From assembly GCF_001723175.1 (NCBI RefSeq), contig NC_064650.1:310001-374000 (forward strand): 64,000 bases of DNA, written 5' to 3'. Positions 11,001 through 23,263 of this stretch are shown here, piece by piece; position 1 is the first letter of the stretch; each line of letters opens with the position of its first letter. The notes under the pieces were generated by a model. It was not told the origin of the DNA and did not search any database. It saw only the letters and a program-made list of their open reading frames with translations. The translations under genes and the position numbers were made by a program. This stretch comes from Penicillium oxalicum. Taxonomy: Eukaryota; Ascomycota; Eurotiomycetes; Eurotiales; Aspergillaceae.

Positions 11001-14000
11001 GGCCCAACACATCGAGAGCCTGAGTGACAAGAGCCCGTCCTTCATTCTGATGAGCCCTCAATAAAGCCACATACACCTGAATGACGATCTTGAAGGGGGT
11101 CTCGTAATGCGCGATGAAGTAACTGATGAGCACATAGGCACCATACTTGTTGATGATATCTTCGACACGCATACAATTCCACGCACATTTGATAATGTCC
11201 TTGCGAGAATCTTGTACCGTCTGGTGATGATATTTGATCAACAAGGCCGACAACTGTAACACCTCCATGCGGGAATGATCCGATCCAGGCTGACGATACT
11301 CCTCGTCTATGTCGATCGGCTGAGGAATCCACAGGCGTCTGTGAATAGTTTCATTCATGCTCTTGTCCATCAACTTCGGTGCATTCGGAGGGTTGTTCCA
11401 GGAAAGTTGAACGTCCATAGCGAATATTGGATTAACAAGATGCCGGAAGGCGTATGTCTTGGCCTTGTGGGAACAAGTGCGCTGACAATAAAGTTCAAGG
11501 CACCGCATGATGACAGACCTTCTGTAGTCAATCGACTCGTTCACGATGATGTGTTTGAATATGAATTGGGGCAGTGCCAGCGTAGGCTTGAGTTCACCAG
11601 CGCATAATCCATCGATGATCTCGAAGAGATAATCCAGATCGTTCGGGGCCTCGGCGAGGTACGTGGTGAAAACATCCATCAACTGATCCTCGGCCTGTTC
11701 CACACGAAGTCGCTCATTGGGAGGAAGGACATCGTCCCGTAACTTCTTCTCAAGCTCCCGTCCGAAAGCCAGAAGTTTGCCCCTCAGATCCGATTGAGAG
11801 ACCAGCCAGCGCTTGTTTGAGCTGTGGCCGCAGATCGAGTGGACGATGAAGATGCCATTGAGAGCAGCAGTGTTTCGCTTGCCATCGGAGCTTTCTAAGC
11901 CAAACACTGTAGTCGTGAAGTTTTCAGTGTCGGCCACAACAGCACTGCAGAGGGCATCGCTTTCAGGATCTGCCAAAATCTGCCCGAAAAGACGGCCGTA
12001 GTTTTCATCCTTCATTCGGGCCAGGAAGAACGCCAAGCTTTCTTTTGGGTATCGGTTCAGATACTTGACGAGCGGCTTGCGGAATGGACTGTGTGATGTC
12101 CGTCGCAGCTTCTTCTCAAAGACAAGCACCTTGTCAATAAGGTGCTCCATAAAGGACGCGGCGGCGGCTGGAAGCAGGTGGAAAATGTTGAAGATTGCTG
12201 CCACAATCCTCATCGCGGAGTTTTGCTCAACATAAGTAAAAGAGACCTTTTGGAGAGTCATGTCGTCCGCAATGACTTTCATGTGATCCAGAAGTCGAGC
12301 ACCAATTTCTACTTTAAAGTAATTGGTGAGAAGGGTCAAAAGACGAGCCAGCCCTTCAAGGCCAGCTACACTGAGGCGCTTGGGATCTTGAAGATTCATA
12401 AGAATGGGCCGTAATCCATTCTGCAGCAAATCTTTAGGAAGCTTGTTGGTTTGAGTAAGGACGTCCTTCAACCCTGAATTCGCGGCTTCGATGACCTCAG
12501 GAGCACGTGAATAAAGTGACTTGAAGAAAACCGCAATGACTCGAGCGCGACTCGTGTTCTGAGGAGTATTCGCGAAATCTTGGAAGCTCATGGCCTTGGA
12601 CAACAAACGCAGGCAAGCGACGCGCAGATTCGCGATCATCTCAGCATTCTTGAACTCATTAGGCTTGGAAGCCAGAGAATCGTCGTCAGCATCAGCGAGT
12701 GCCAGGGACTCGAGCATCAGCCTATTGAGAGGCTCTTTGAATGTCACGATCTCATTCTGCAGGGTTAAACAATATGTGATTGCGTCGATGAAACCGATCT
12801 GTGTCGCAAAAGGCAACGCGCGCAGAGGTTTGTTGAAGATAGGTTGCAGAAGACGATCCCTGACAGGATGGATGAGCTCGTGAATCTCGCAACCCAGCTC
12901 AGACTTGAGTGTCGCGAAGCACATCTTCGAGGTCTCGCGAGCGTGCTTGTTCATATGTGCAAGCTCATAGACAAAGACTCCGCAGAGAGAGAAAAGACGA
13001 CTCTTCTCGTTTTTGATATCGTCTTTGGGGATCAGCTTGCCGCACCGCTCCAAGATCAACTTCATCGTCTCCTGAGACTGAATCCTGGTCGAGGCAGGCA
13101 GATCGGCTGGAGTGTCTTTAATCACGTAAAGGAGGGCACGCGCGAACTCATGAAGGCGTTCGTACAACCACGAGTCCCCGAGATCAAGTTTCGTGGCCAT
13201 GAGCTTGATGCCCAGGCTTCCTCCAGCCTTGGAGAACCACTCTTCACTGTGGCAGCTGTGGCAGAAGACTCGGCCTAAATGCTGGAAGAATGGAAGCTTG
13301 GACGCCTTTTCCGCACCACCAAACATTATGTCGGCAGCTTCTTTGACGTAAAGCATAGCCTGCTCTGCTGCATCGCGAACATGAGCGTGGTCGGATGAGA
13401 GAGTCTCCACGATCGCTTCGGCCAGAATTCTTGAATCCAGGTAAACAGGGCCATCACCATTCGCAACATCGAAGGGCTTCCGATTGTGGCGGGCCTGCGC
13501 GAGAGCGCGGCCAACCTCCACTACTGCGAGGTGCTTGCAGACATCAGCCACAAAGGCTGAGGCGGCCGGCTCAATTTCAGGAATCGTAGTGGCAAAGATG
13601 CATGCTTTCAAGAGCTTTTTCACAGTGACCTCCTGAGCGAGTTTCTTCGGGATCGAAGCGGATCTCTCAGATTTCTCCAGGATATCAACCATTGCCGCAG
13701 CTTTGCCTTCAAACAAATCATTAGCATGCAGTCGAATCAATGACGCGAGATCGTCTGGAAGATTCTCGTAGCCAATGAGGAGCTTGAGATGAGCACTCAG
13801 CATGCGGTAGGCTTGCTGCTTGTAGTAAATATCCGATGTCTTGGTCGCAGCAGACTTTGGCACCTCCATGAGTTTGCCAATAGCCAGATCGATTCCAATT
13901 TCGGCAGGGATGGGTCGCTTCTCGCTTGGGCCAATCAATCGGATGTCAAAACTGGTAATGTCATCCGAGTACTGTTGGAAGGACAGCTCTGGTGGATGGT

Positions 14001-16880
14001 TCAAAAACTTGCGGTTTCGACCGCCCAACTTGCCGAGGATGCGCATAGTCGTATGGGCATGGAAGTGATTGTAGGGGTGAGGTCGGAGATGATCCCAGAG
14101 AGCAGTCATCAGCTCATCCATTATCGGGGCCATGATTGGATCTAGATAGTCGGCAGTCAAGTTATCGACACAAAGCTCGAGTGTACGAAGACCTTGCCCA
14201 ACAAGATCAGAATCGGCGCGCAATGCCACTACAATCGGGCGCATCAGGTAGCTCAAGTGAGGGAGAAGGTGACTGAGTCGTGCAGGCACTGTCAAGGTCA
14301 ACTCAACATACAGATCCCGTTCTTGTGGTTTCCGAGCGGCTAGCAGCAGATTGTTAAAGGTCTCCAGCAGCATTTCCAAAAGAGGAAGAATTTCTTTGTA
14401 GAGGAGCTCAAAGCGGCCACCTCCAATACTGCGGAAGAGGGAACGGAGAAGGAGGAAATAGTTCATAGGCTCCTCAGCGGTAACGGAGAGCTCGATACAT
14501 TTAGTAACGATCTTTGTCACATGGGGATGAAGGACTTGTTCATTTTGCACAGAGAACAAAGTCACAGCCATGAACGAGAGCTTGAACATGCGAAGCAAAA
14601 TCTTTGCCTTTGTCATATCCGACGTTCCAACCTCATGGATTCGCTCCATAAGATACTGCAAGACCATGCCCGAAAATGCTGGAGAGGTTGCTTCGCTGGC
14701 AAGGAAAAATTGCGGCAGGTGAAGGAGAGCTCCGTGTTCGAACATCAATTCATGAAGATAGGGTATCTCCGAGTGGAAGACCTCATGGAACGTCGCAGTG
14801 TCGATGCAATGGAAAACGGTTCCAAAGCTCTCCAGAAGCTCCTTCTCTTCTCGCGACATAGGAGCAGTGTACTGACTCGCCAAATATTCGAATGGGGATG
14901 AGTAGTTCACCTCAGGAGGAGACTGGTCGACACCATAGTACCGGAAAACGCGCGCTCCCTCGTGAAAGAGCTTCTTGATCACTCGGACCTCCTCGGCATT
15001 GTATCCGTATGAAACCTCAGACCAATTTATGGGTACACTGCTTGGATCGATCTGGACATCATCCGGGTTGCAGTTCTTCAGCTGATGGAAGATGTTCTTG
15101 AGGCCGTTGATGAGATTTCGGAAAAGAAAGATGTTATCTGCCACAGGATCGCCGCCACGATCACGCGAACTTGTTGTCTTGATAGGTGGCGCGGAGAAAA
15201 TGTCGATTTCATCCCAGTCCGGAGGATGGTCTTTGTCTGCAAGATAATTCTCGCTGATGGACTCTGACTCTTTCCGCTCCTTGTTGGCTTTGGAGACCTT
15301 GACTGCGTTTTTGAACTGGTGATTCATAGAAGCAAACTTGTCACCAATGGCATCCAGGATCATAATCAGGAAGTAACGTGCTTCTCGCTTATCCTCAAGC
15401 CTGGATATTTTCTCCGCCATGTTCAGGAGGAGTTTCGCGCTCATGGTCTGGAAGCTTGTGCCCGGAAAATCGTCATGCAGGTTTCTGGTGTACACTTCCA
15501 CGGTGCGTCGAATCTGGTCGCGGGTGAGGTATTCTCGGACATGGTGGATCAAATCCGCCAGCATACTGTATGCGAGGGGGCGCATGGTCTCGTACACCGT
15601 TAAGCCATCACCAATGAGAGTCCGCTCGTCGAGGAGCTCGTCGATTTTGTCAAGGAAAATTTTCCGATAGTTGAAGTTGATGATGTGGCGGATGGCAACA
15701 AGCAGTTCCTTGCGCGCACCGGACTTCTCTCGGGGACAATCCTGAAGGAGACGAACGACGATTTCGGGTAGATTTGGAAGGAAGTCTTGCAATTGCTGAG
15801 CGTAGAGACGAAGAAGATAAGCCAGAAAGCTCATAGTCTTCACCTGAGCAGTGATGAACTCCCCGAAAGCCGCACGATTCTTGATTTCCCTAGAGACACC
15901 TGTGAAGATTAATCCTTGACTTTCAGCCTCCTTGTGGGCATTCTGCTGCGGTTTGGCCTGTAGCAAGAGAATGTTCTTGATCAAGGGGACGAAGATCTTG
16001 ACATTTTGAGGAGCGGAAGCGCGGTGCGTCTGGAAGATCGATACCACAATAATTGGACACTCAGCCAAGACCTTAAATGATTGCATTCCTTTCAGATAGG
16101 TGGTTATTTGAGGTGTTTGCTGATCCGGGGCCAAGTCGGACACAGACGTCGCAGGTGAGCTTGGACGAGGTGATTGGAAGTTTTGCCCCGCGGTGTTTGG
16201 TGTTGAAGGCATTCCGGAGGGAGTTGCTTGATTCGGGGTATCGAATGTATCGTGAACGACCTTTTCCATGCTCTGGAACATTTCCTGGATCAGGCCCAAA
16301 AACGGTTGCACCTTCATTGCCGTAGCCTTCGCCTGATTCCGCTCAAGATCCATAATCGTCTTCATGCAAAGAACAGCATTGTCTTCGTTCTCGGTGCGGG
16401 CAAGTCCCATCAATAGGTCTACCATTTCCGCAGCATATGGTTCAACGTCAGGCGAGGCTGTCGGAAGTCTATGAAGGGTTTCGAGAACACAGTTTCGCAG
16501 TTTTTGCTAAGACGTGCATTCTTCATTAGAGGCTTTTGAACATGTGCGACGGCGAGGTCTAGTATAGTTCGCATCCAGCCCTGCGATGGACATACCTGTT
16601 CACTGAACGCACTTGAGAAGACTGGGTCTCCATTCAAGATGTTCTTGAAGACAGGCCATAGCTTCGACAGAAATACAGGGTAGCTTGCACCCTGGCAGAG
16701 GAGCTCGATACTATCCCGTAATTCTGTAGCAATATTTGCTCTAATTCTGACCTCTGTGGAGGAACAAAGCTAATCAGCAATGGACTTCAATAGCGTGTGC
16801 ACTTCCTGAAAGGGCTAGTAATGCATACCCAGTCTCTCATCACCCAGCTTGTTAGCGTAAATCTCAATGTTCCGCTCCAT
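5056..16880 (-). CDS. TRA1: Tra1/TRRAP, PIKK-family pseudokinase subunit of SAGA and NuA4
   Basis: Tra1 is the activator-binding scaffold shared by the SAGA and NuA4 histone acetyltransferase complexes. I read four exons: 16829-16880, 16596-16753, 5791-16506 and 5056-5739, for about 3869 residues, a normal fungal length. The first two small exons supply the N-terminus, which begins MERNIEIYANKLGDERL and joins the conserved QKLRNCVLETLHRL segment. HEAT repeats make up most of the protein, followed by FAT, a Pro/Gln-rich low-complexity linker (coded near 6690-7090), the kinase-like fold and a short FATC end (CDALWMPYL). The kinase region has GNRYPNK where active PIKKs have GDRHPSN, and lacks a DFG motif, as expected for a pseudokinase. 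The third intron (5740-5790, 51 nt, GTAAGA donor, CTAAC branch, CCCAG acceptor) has no stop and keeps the frame, so it is easily missed; without it the junction reads KQN/RTADQQQ. Confidence 0.95.
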
Positions 16881-18042
16881 GGCTGCTTAGGCGCCCCCAC
16901 AAAAGGGCCAGTCAATGGAGTAGAACTGCAATGACAGCCAGGCCCTCTGGCCGGCAGGTACAATTCGACCCTCACAGCAGTGTTCGTCCGGATAGGCGAA
17001 CCATATGCACTGAACGAGGTTGGCGTGAAGCTCAGCGAAAGGCTTGCGATTTGCTGTAGAGAAGTATCGTCGAAAGTGAACGAAGGTACCGATGCTTATT
17101 TCATGAGAATGTGTGACTTGACTCGCGAGTTCCAAGAAACTAGAATGGAGCGCAAGAGAATGGAATAGAGGATCTGTGGTGGAAGTCGCGAGATAATTAA
17201 CGAACGGGAACACAGATAGAGGCGCGATATTGACTACGAACAGAAAGCGGCGCAGGCACGCGGGCTATCGCAGAGACCCCGAACGAAACGCTAGACTTCT
17301 TTAGGTTATTCCGGGTTAGTTACTCCGAAATGGTTTTTCCGGGAAATTTGGCGCGCGCTTGGCGGTCAGCTAGCCGCGCGGATACACAGATTGAGAGGAA
17401 GCTATGGCCAGATGAAGGTCCAGTCTCAAGGAAATATGGTAATGTTCTGGCGAATTTGAATATCCGCTTGATGTAAGAAGGTCGAGATCCTCGATAATCT
17501 ACTGAAATTTGGAGTCCAGCAGGTTTGAACAGGATACCAGTGAGCTGGGTTTATAATGCGACGTTGTTCAAAATAACTGGAAAATGTGGGGAATGATATC
17601 GCTTAGAGCAGAATCGAATTTCATTACTGGTCTAACAAGGAAGTGCACCACAGAATAGAATCCGTCAGAATGTGACGATAGATAGATAGAAACGCCATTT
17701 GCACCCATTTTCCAAAGCCCGGACACGGTTCTAGACAATCCAGCTAAGTGATCCACTCAGTGACGAGGATCCCTACAAGATGCGGGGCCATCGCGCAAAG
17801 GGGAAAATCAAAGAAACCATGTACACGGATGAAGAAGATATCTGGAGTAGACGAGAGGAGAAAATCAAGCACAGAGAGAAAATAAAAGGGCATCGGTTCG
17901 GCGATAGAGGCGAAATTTCAAGAGAAGAAAAAAGATTTGTCGCAGCCCGTGTTCGCTATGTCATGGGAAGGTTTTGCAAAAAGAATAAAATCATATAAAG
18001 ACACTTGTCCACGGGCAAAAATCCTATCGCTTTGCCGAGAGG
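16881..18042. other. Intergenic region upstream of Tra1 and downstream of B56
   Basis: This holds the Tra1 promoter and the 3' UTR of the B56 gene, both on the minus strand. Short open frames occur (for example 17780-17998, Lys/Arg/Glu-rich) but none looks like a gene. A small GATA-repeat run (about 17673-17690) and a GC-rich patch near 17345-17380 are the only local peculiarities. Confidence 0.5.
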
Positions 18043-20820
18043 TTATTTGGTTGAGTTGCTGCGATGCAAGATCTGTACATTGGTGGCACTGGTACCACTT
18101 CCGACTGAACGTCGTCTTGGGCGGATCTCGCTGCCGCTACCACTTCGTCGCCTCCGAGTACTGTTGGTACCACGAACGGAGCCACGGCGTCGTGTCTGAA
18201 GCAAAATGGACGTTCCAACATTAGAATCACGCTGGCTGTAAACGGGAGGAGATAGTCTCTTAGTAAAAGACAAGCACAAGGCTAAAATCACCGCGGGATG
18301 TGGACCGTTCCAATCCCAAGGGCGAGTAGCAAAGCAGAATAGGCAGCGCACGGGCTAGAGTTGCTGTGAACTCACCGACGTGGGGGTTCCTTCGCGAGCA
18401 GGTCGCTCCTTGGGTGCCTCGGACTCGTCTTGAATCTTCAGAGTGTTCAAGCGCTTTTGACTTTCGTTGGCCATTGCTTCAACTTCATCGATGGGCTCGG
18501 GCACACTCAGCGCGGGGGCCGGCGGTGGCGGAGCGCCATTTTTCCTCAGGGTCGCCTGTTGTTCGATCATCTCCCAGCGATCTTGGCGAGATTTTTCCCG
18601 CTGATCCGCACTGTTCTGATGCTCGGTGTATTCATGAGAACACTCATCGAAAAGTTGGGGGTTGATCTCCATGAACATCTTCATGGCATTATACACCATG
18701 CTGTGAATAGTTCTGCAGTTCGAAGACTTGATGAGAAAAGATACGAGAAGACTGCAGCGATACTCTTGGCGCACTCACCGATTCCAGTGTCCCTTGGAGT
18801 TTTCGTAAAGGGGCGCAAACATGATGGGAAGAATGGTCTCCACATTATCACTGACGAGATTGCAGAAGTACTCATTGTTCCAAAAGTAGAGGGCTCGCTC
18901 AGCCACCTGTATTACAGAAGTATTTAGCACAGTAGACATGACACGCCGATCGAAATAGCAGGTGAGGTCTGTACCTGGAAGTGTGGGCTGGCAACCGACT
19001 TGGCCAGTTGGTGGAAAAGGGGTTCCTGAACCTTGGCGAACTCTCCGGGGTCCATAACCTCGAAGATATCCTCGACTTCGTTGAGGTACATTACCTCTTT
19101 GGTGCTGTTCGTCTTCGGCCAATAACGAAGCAGCCCCAAAACGACCTGTGAGTGTGTCAGTTCAGCATCTTCGGGACCTTACTGTCAACCAGGCCAAACT
19201 CAGCGGGGAGGTACTTACGTCTTCTGTCAGACTTGAGTCCTTTTCCAGGAACTGAACAATGCAGTAAGCCAGTTGTGGATGGTACATGCTGAGACTCTTG
19301 ACCTTGTGCATGGGCAGCAAAACTCGAGTCAAGAATAGTTTGTGCTCCTCCTTGAGCGGCAGCGCAAATCCGTTGATAATGGAGCCAAGAATTTCCAGCA
19401 GTTCGGCAATCCCATTGTGTCTCTCCGTTTCGTACATGAATTGGAAGAAGACATTGTTGATCGATCGTCGAATGTATGATCGCAAATTCAAGAACTTCCC
19501 GTAGATTCTATGCAAGGTGGTTTTCAGGAAGTCGCGTTCACGGGGATCTTCCGAATCAAACAAATCCAATAACTAGGGACGTGTGAGCAGCCGAAACATA
19601 TCAAAGGCAAAATATCAGGTCCATTACGCCATACCTGAAGCACGAACTGGTGGTCAATGTATGCCTTGGCAATGTTTGTGTTGAAGTCTTGACTCTCAAT
19701 GAAACGGAGGAAGAACTCGTATACGACCTGGATATGCGGCCAGGCCACTTCAAGGACAGGCTCATCCTCCTCTGGATCGAACGCCTCTCCCTGGGGTGTC
19801 ATAGGAGGAGGAATAGGCCGGAAGAGGTTCTTGGCAAACATCTCCACGACACGAGGGTACATTGGCTCGGTAATGACAGACCGATTATTCGCGACGTAGT
19901 CTAAGAGCTCATGGAGAGCCAGTCTTTTGATCTCTTTAGACTTCATGTCGGCAGTGGGATCATTGAAATCGAAGATGATGTTGCACTGGTCAATCTTCTG
20001 CATGAAGAGGTCTTGGCGCCGGTTGGGAGCGACTTCATGGAAACCAGGTAGCTTCTCAAGCTCCCGCTGACGTTGATCAGATATGTCGAACCGCGAAGAA
20101 TGTTGGCGCTTGGGGGTTCGGATTCCCTCTGACATATCTTTGGGCGTTGTCTGCAGGCGATCGAAAACGTGTGACTTTCGAGGGGGCGCCAAATCACCTG
20201 GCATGGTCTCTGCGGCGCCAGGGGGGGCCTGCGTGAGAATAAAGTAGATCAGCATCAATATCGGGACTGACACACCTAGTCGAGGCGAGCAGTACTTACC
20301 GGTCCGCTGGGGCTGATGATCACACTTGGCGCTACGGGCTGGCCCTGCCTCGTGGGAGTGCCTGGTCCATTGCTCAGATTGTGACCAGCGACATTGGCCC
20401 CTTGAGGTATATAATGCTGAGCCGTCGAAGGGCCGGCGGAGGGGGTAGTTGCAGGCGATCCACTGTCTGGTGATTTACCTCGCCCATCGTGCAGGGAGGT
20501 CTGGGATGATGCAGGTGTACCTTGACCAGGAGATGCCGCTTGCGGTGTTTGTGGGACGCCGAGGGAAGCCGTGCTTGTAGACGAGGAGTTGGCGGCATCT
20601 TTCTTCTTCGAGGATTTATTGGCGTCCTTCGCCCGGGACAACTGCTCATGCTGTAGACATCGAAACCAGGTCAGACTGTGTACTCTGGGATCTTGGGCCA
20701 GGCTGCTGCGTCGTTCCCATAGCGGGGAAGCAGTGTATCCGGTGGGACTGACGACGCCATGCAGTACGTATCCCAAGGAGTCAGGTGATAACTTACAACT
20801 CTCTGTCTGAAACCCTTCAT
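18043..20820 (-). CDS. RTS1: PP2A regulatory subunit, B56 family (Rts1/ParA type)
   Basis: B56 subunits direct PP2A to substrates. The Aspergillus nidulans homologue ParA is linked to septation control. My model has eight exons: 20797-20820, 20300-20650, 19635-20228, 19219-19572, 18975-19145, 18779-18906, 18376-18712 and 18043-18195 (about 703 residues). The 24-nt first exon encodes MKGFRQRV. A disordered Ser/Pro/Thr-rich region fills residues 9 to about 150. The HEAT-like B56 core then runs from about residue 170 to 560, containing [22 protein letters not shown] and [11 protein letters not shown]. The end is uncertain. Either exon 7 reads through to TAG at 18355 (659 residues), or a 180-nt GTGAGT...TTCAG intron adds a basic tail of about 50 residues with RRGS, RRRS and similar sites. 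I prefer the spliced form because donor and acceptor are both good. Confidence 0.9.
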
Positions 20821-23263
20821 TTTCACTCTGGTATGAGTTGCCTCATGTACTTCAGTTGAAGTTCTGGTGCTAGTACAGGTGGACGCTGCACTCGAGCCAG
20901 GAATGTTCAGGCAAGTCGGTTACTGGGCGCGACAGATTGTTTAGATCGATCTCTGCAAAAAGAAACAAAAATTTAGCAAGAAGAATTCACACCACTTGAA
21001 AGCTGCCAGTTCCGGCCAAAATCTCTGGTTGAGGAGGTAGAGGTAGAGGTTTGCGAGCTTAGATGGACGTCGCTTCATCGCGGGCGAGGGACAACCATGC
21101 GCACGGGGCAAGTTGCTCTCATGCTGCATAGACCGAGCAAGAGGATTAAGAGGATGCTTTCGAGCGGGAATCACGTACCTGGGTCACCTTATTCGAACGC
21201 AATTGACAGTCAAGCTGCAAGTGCGATTGAGCGAGGTGGACGAGGTGGGTGGTATAGGCTGTTGATCCGCTGTGGAGGATCTCCGTGTCGCTTGGTGACA
21301 GGTTGGGGCGGGGGGATCGAACGCGCCGAAACCACCGGTGGCACTCCACAACAAGGTCTGTGTCGACGAAATGAAGGGGAGCTGTCACAGTTCAAGTAAT
21401 GCAGAGAGTAAGTCTTAGAGACGCTGGCGCGCAAGCGAAAAAGGGAGTGGTAAGGAGGAGGAGTATGGTTGAAGTTTAGGGAAAGGCGGGTTCTCCTGGC
21501 CGTGATGGTGATGGGGGGGAGGGGCCTTCAATTCCCGACTATAAAATTCGCCCAACAACAATTAATGCCCTAGTAATATTACTACCATACACTGATCTTG
21601 ATTTTGTAAAAGGAATAACATTTGCTGCTATATTTATCTGCAGAGCTACCTCGTGCTATTATGGTAGCGAAATGAACAGTTTGTATGCGTTTTCCCGCTT
21701 CCACCGTCACTTTCATGGCTTACGTGATTTTATCACGTGACTTCGAGGCCTCGTCCCACCACGTCGCCCGCTTATAGTAGACTGGAGTGGAGGTGTCTGA
21801 AATTATTGACCGATTCAGGGTCTTGTTATGAGTCGCTGATTCAAATAAAAGTGCAGTTGGCTCTCTAGATCTGATATTTGGTGGGTTTCTTGTCCATATT
21901 TGTGTTCAATTTTGGCGACTTTGTGAGTCATATTGAAGGTGTCCAAGGAGTCGGTATATAAACTGAGTCGGCGACATGCAGCACTGGGCGGGTACAGTAC
22001 CTACGAAGTCATCGTGGAAGGCCTATGTACATACATATTCTCAAGCCATCAATAGATATGGCTGAAAGGAGCCTTCTAGTGAGTATATCAGATGAACGAG
22101 AAAATATAACCTAACTCCCCAACCTAGTGATAGGCAAGGAAGCCTGGCGAAAAATGCTGCGAAAACATACAAACCTACCTCCATGATTCCTTAAAACGCC
22201 CGGTGTAGGCACTACAGCCCACTCCATCCCCTCCCTCCAGCGAGGAGTGTAACCCGATGTGCCTAATTTTACCTCTGATACGTAAATCCTTTTAAACTTA
22301 TTACTTTCACCTATCTCTGGGCTACTGCCCCGCTTCAAAGATCGCGCACGACATATCAAGGAGGCTGAGGTGTATGAATCTTGGTGACAGAATTACATAA
22401 CCCAGATTTGTATTCAGTAATCACTATCAGGTCTACCTAGTTGAGACGGTAACGTAGGTCACAGAACGCGTATATTAATATACGTGATAGCATGGGCTGA
22501 GCACCCCGCCCGCAGTAGTTCCATATTCTGCTCACTATGTAGAACCTGGCTGCATGAGTTTAAGCTACTTACCTATGGAGGTGCCCAGGTAGGTAGTAAG
22601 GAGGTACCTATTAGTAGCACATTCGGGCAAAATACTGCGTGTGTTAGTTGGTTAGTGGGTAACAAAAGTTTACAATCCGAGAAGCGTTTTGCAGTGGGTG
22701 ATCTGAAGCCAAGCCTTGAGTAAATAATTCAGACTGTATGTCATCTTTAGCCACCTATTTGCTACCGAGAACACTAGCAGGACTATAGTTCTTCATGTTG
22801 TGTCCTGCTTTCACAGTGACAGGGACAGAAAGCACATGATCAATGATTGCCAGTCACGTTAGAACCTGTGCCTAATAGCCGCAGGGTCGGAGGTCGCCCG
22901 AACGAGGCGTGCTCCACCGCCCGCTTCCATAAATGCCCTATTGCCCAATCAAGGGTGCGTCCGATCATACTCAAATGAAGGCTGTCCGTGGTAGGACGAC
23001 AAAAAACCATTATTGAACGTGAGAGCGACTTCTTGGGATTCAGTCTTTGATCCTGCTAGCTTGAGTCGTGAACACGGGGAGAGCAGCACATCCGTATCTC
23101 ATTGTGTCGGTGCACACACCTGGCCATCAAATCTTTCACTTGAGCTCTTTGAAATCTCCCCGGGTGAACTTTTTTTTGCTGAGGGACTCAAGGCCGGTAC
23201 CACTACGGTGACCAGCTTTCGCCTACCCATTAAAGAAGGGGAATTTGTTCAACTGGATCAGAG
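20821..23263. other. Long divergent intergenic region between B56 and TFIIIC genes
   Basis: This 2.4-kb stretch holds the promoters of two divergent genes and probably a long 5' leader of the B56 gene. Small open frames (for example 20941-21174 and 21097-21399) have no recognisable family and no consistent splicing. 21480-22760 is AT-rich with short TACCTA/GTAGGT runs. I see no transposon or RNA gene. Confidence 0.45.
21724..21740. promoter_or_regulatory. Inverted repeat containing a CACGTG box
   Basis: ACGTGA and TCACGT flank a TTTTA centre, a perfect 6-5-6 inverted repeat. The right half extends into TCACGTGAC, the same E-box-like core seen in the Cdc16/Yju2 promoter. It lies about 0.9 kb upstream of the B56 start and 1.5 kb upstream of the TFIIIC start. 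A regulatory role is inferred only. Confidence 0.3.

Noticed and set aside
17780..17998. Lys/Arg/Glu-rich short frame between Tra1 and B56
   Set aside because: Low-complexity purine-rich DNA gives such frames, and nothing supports expression.
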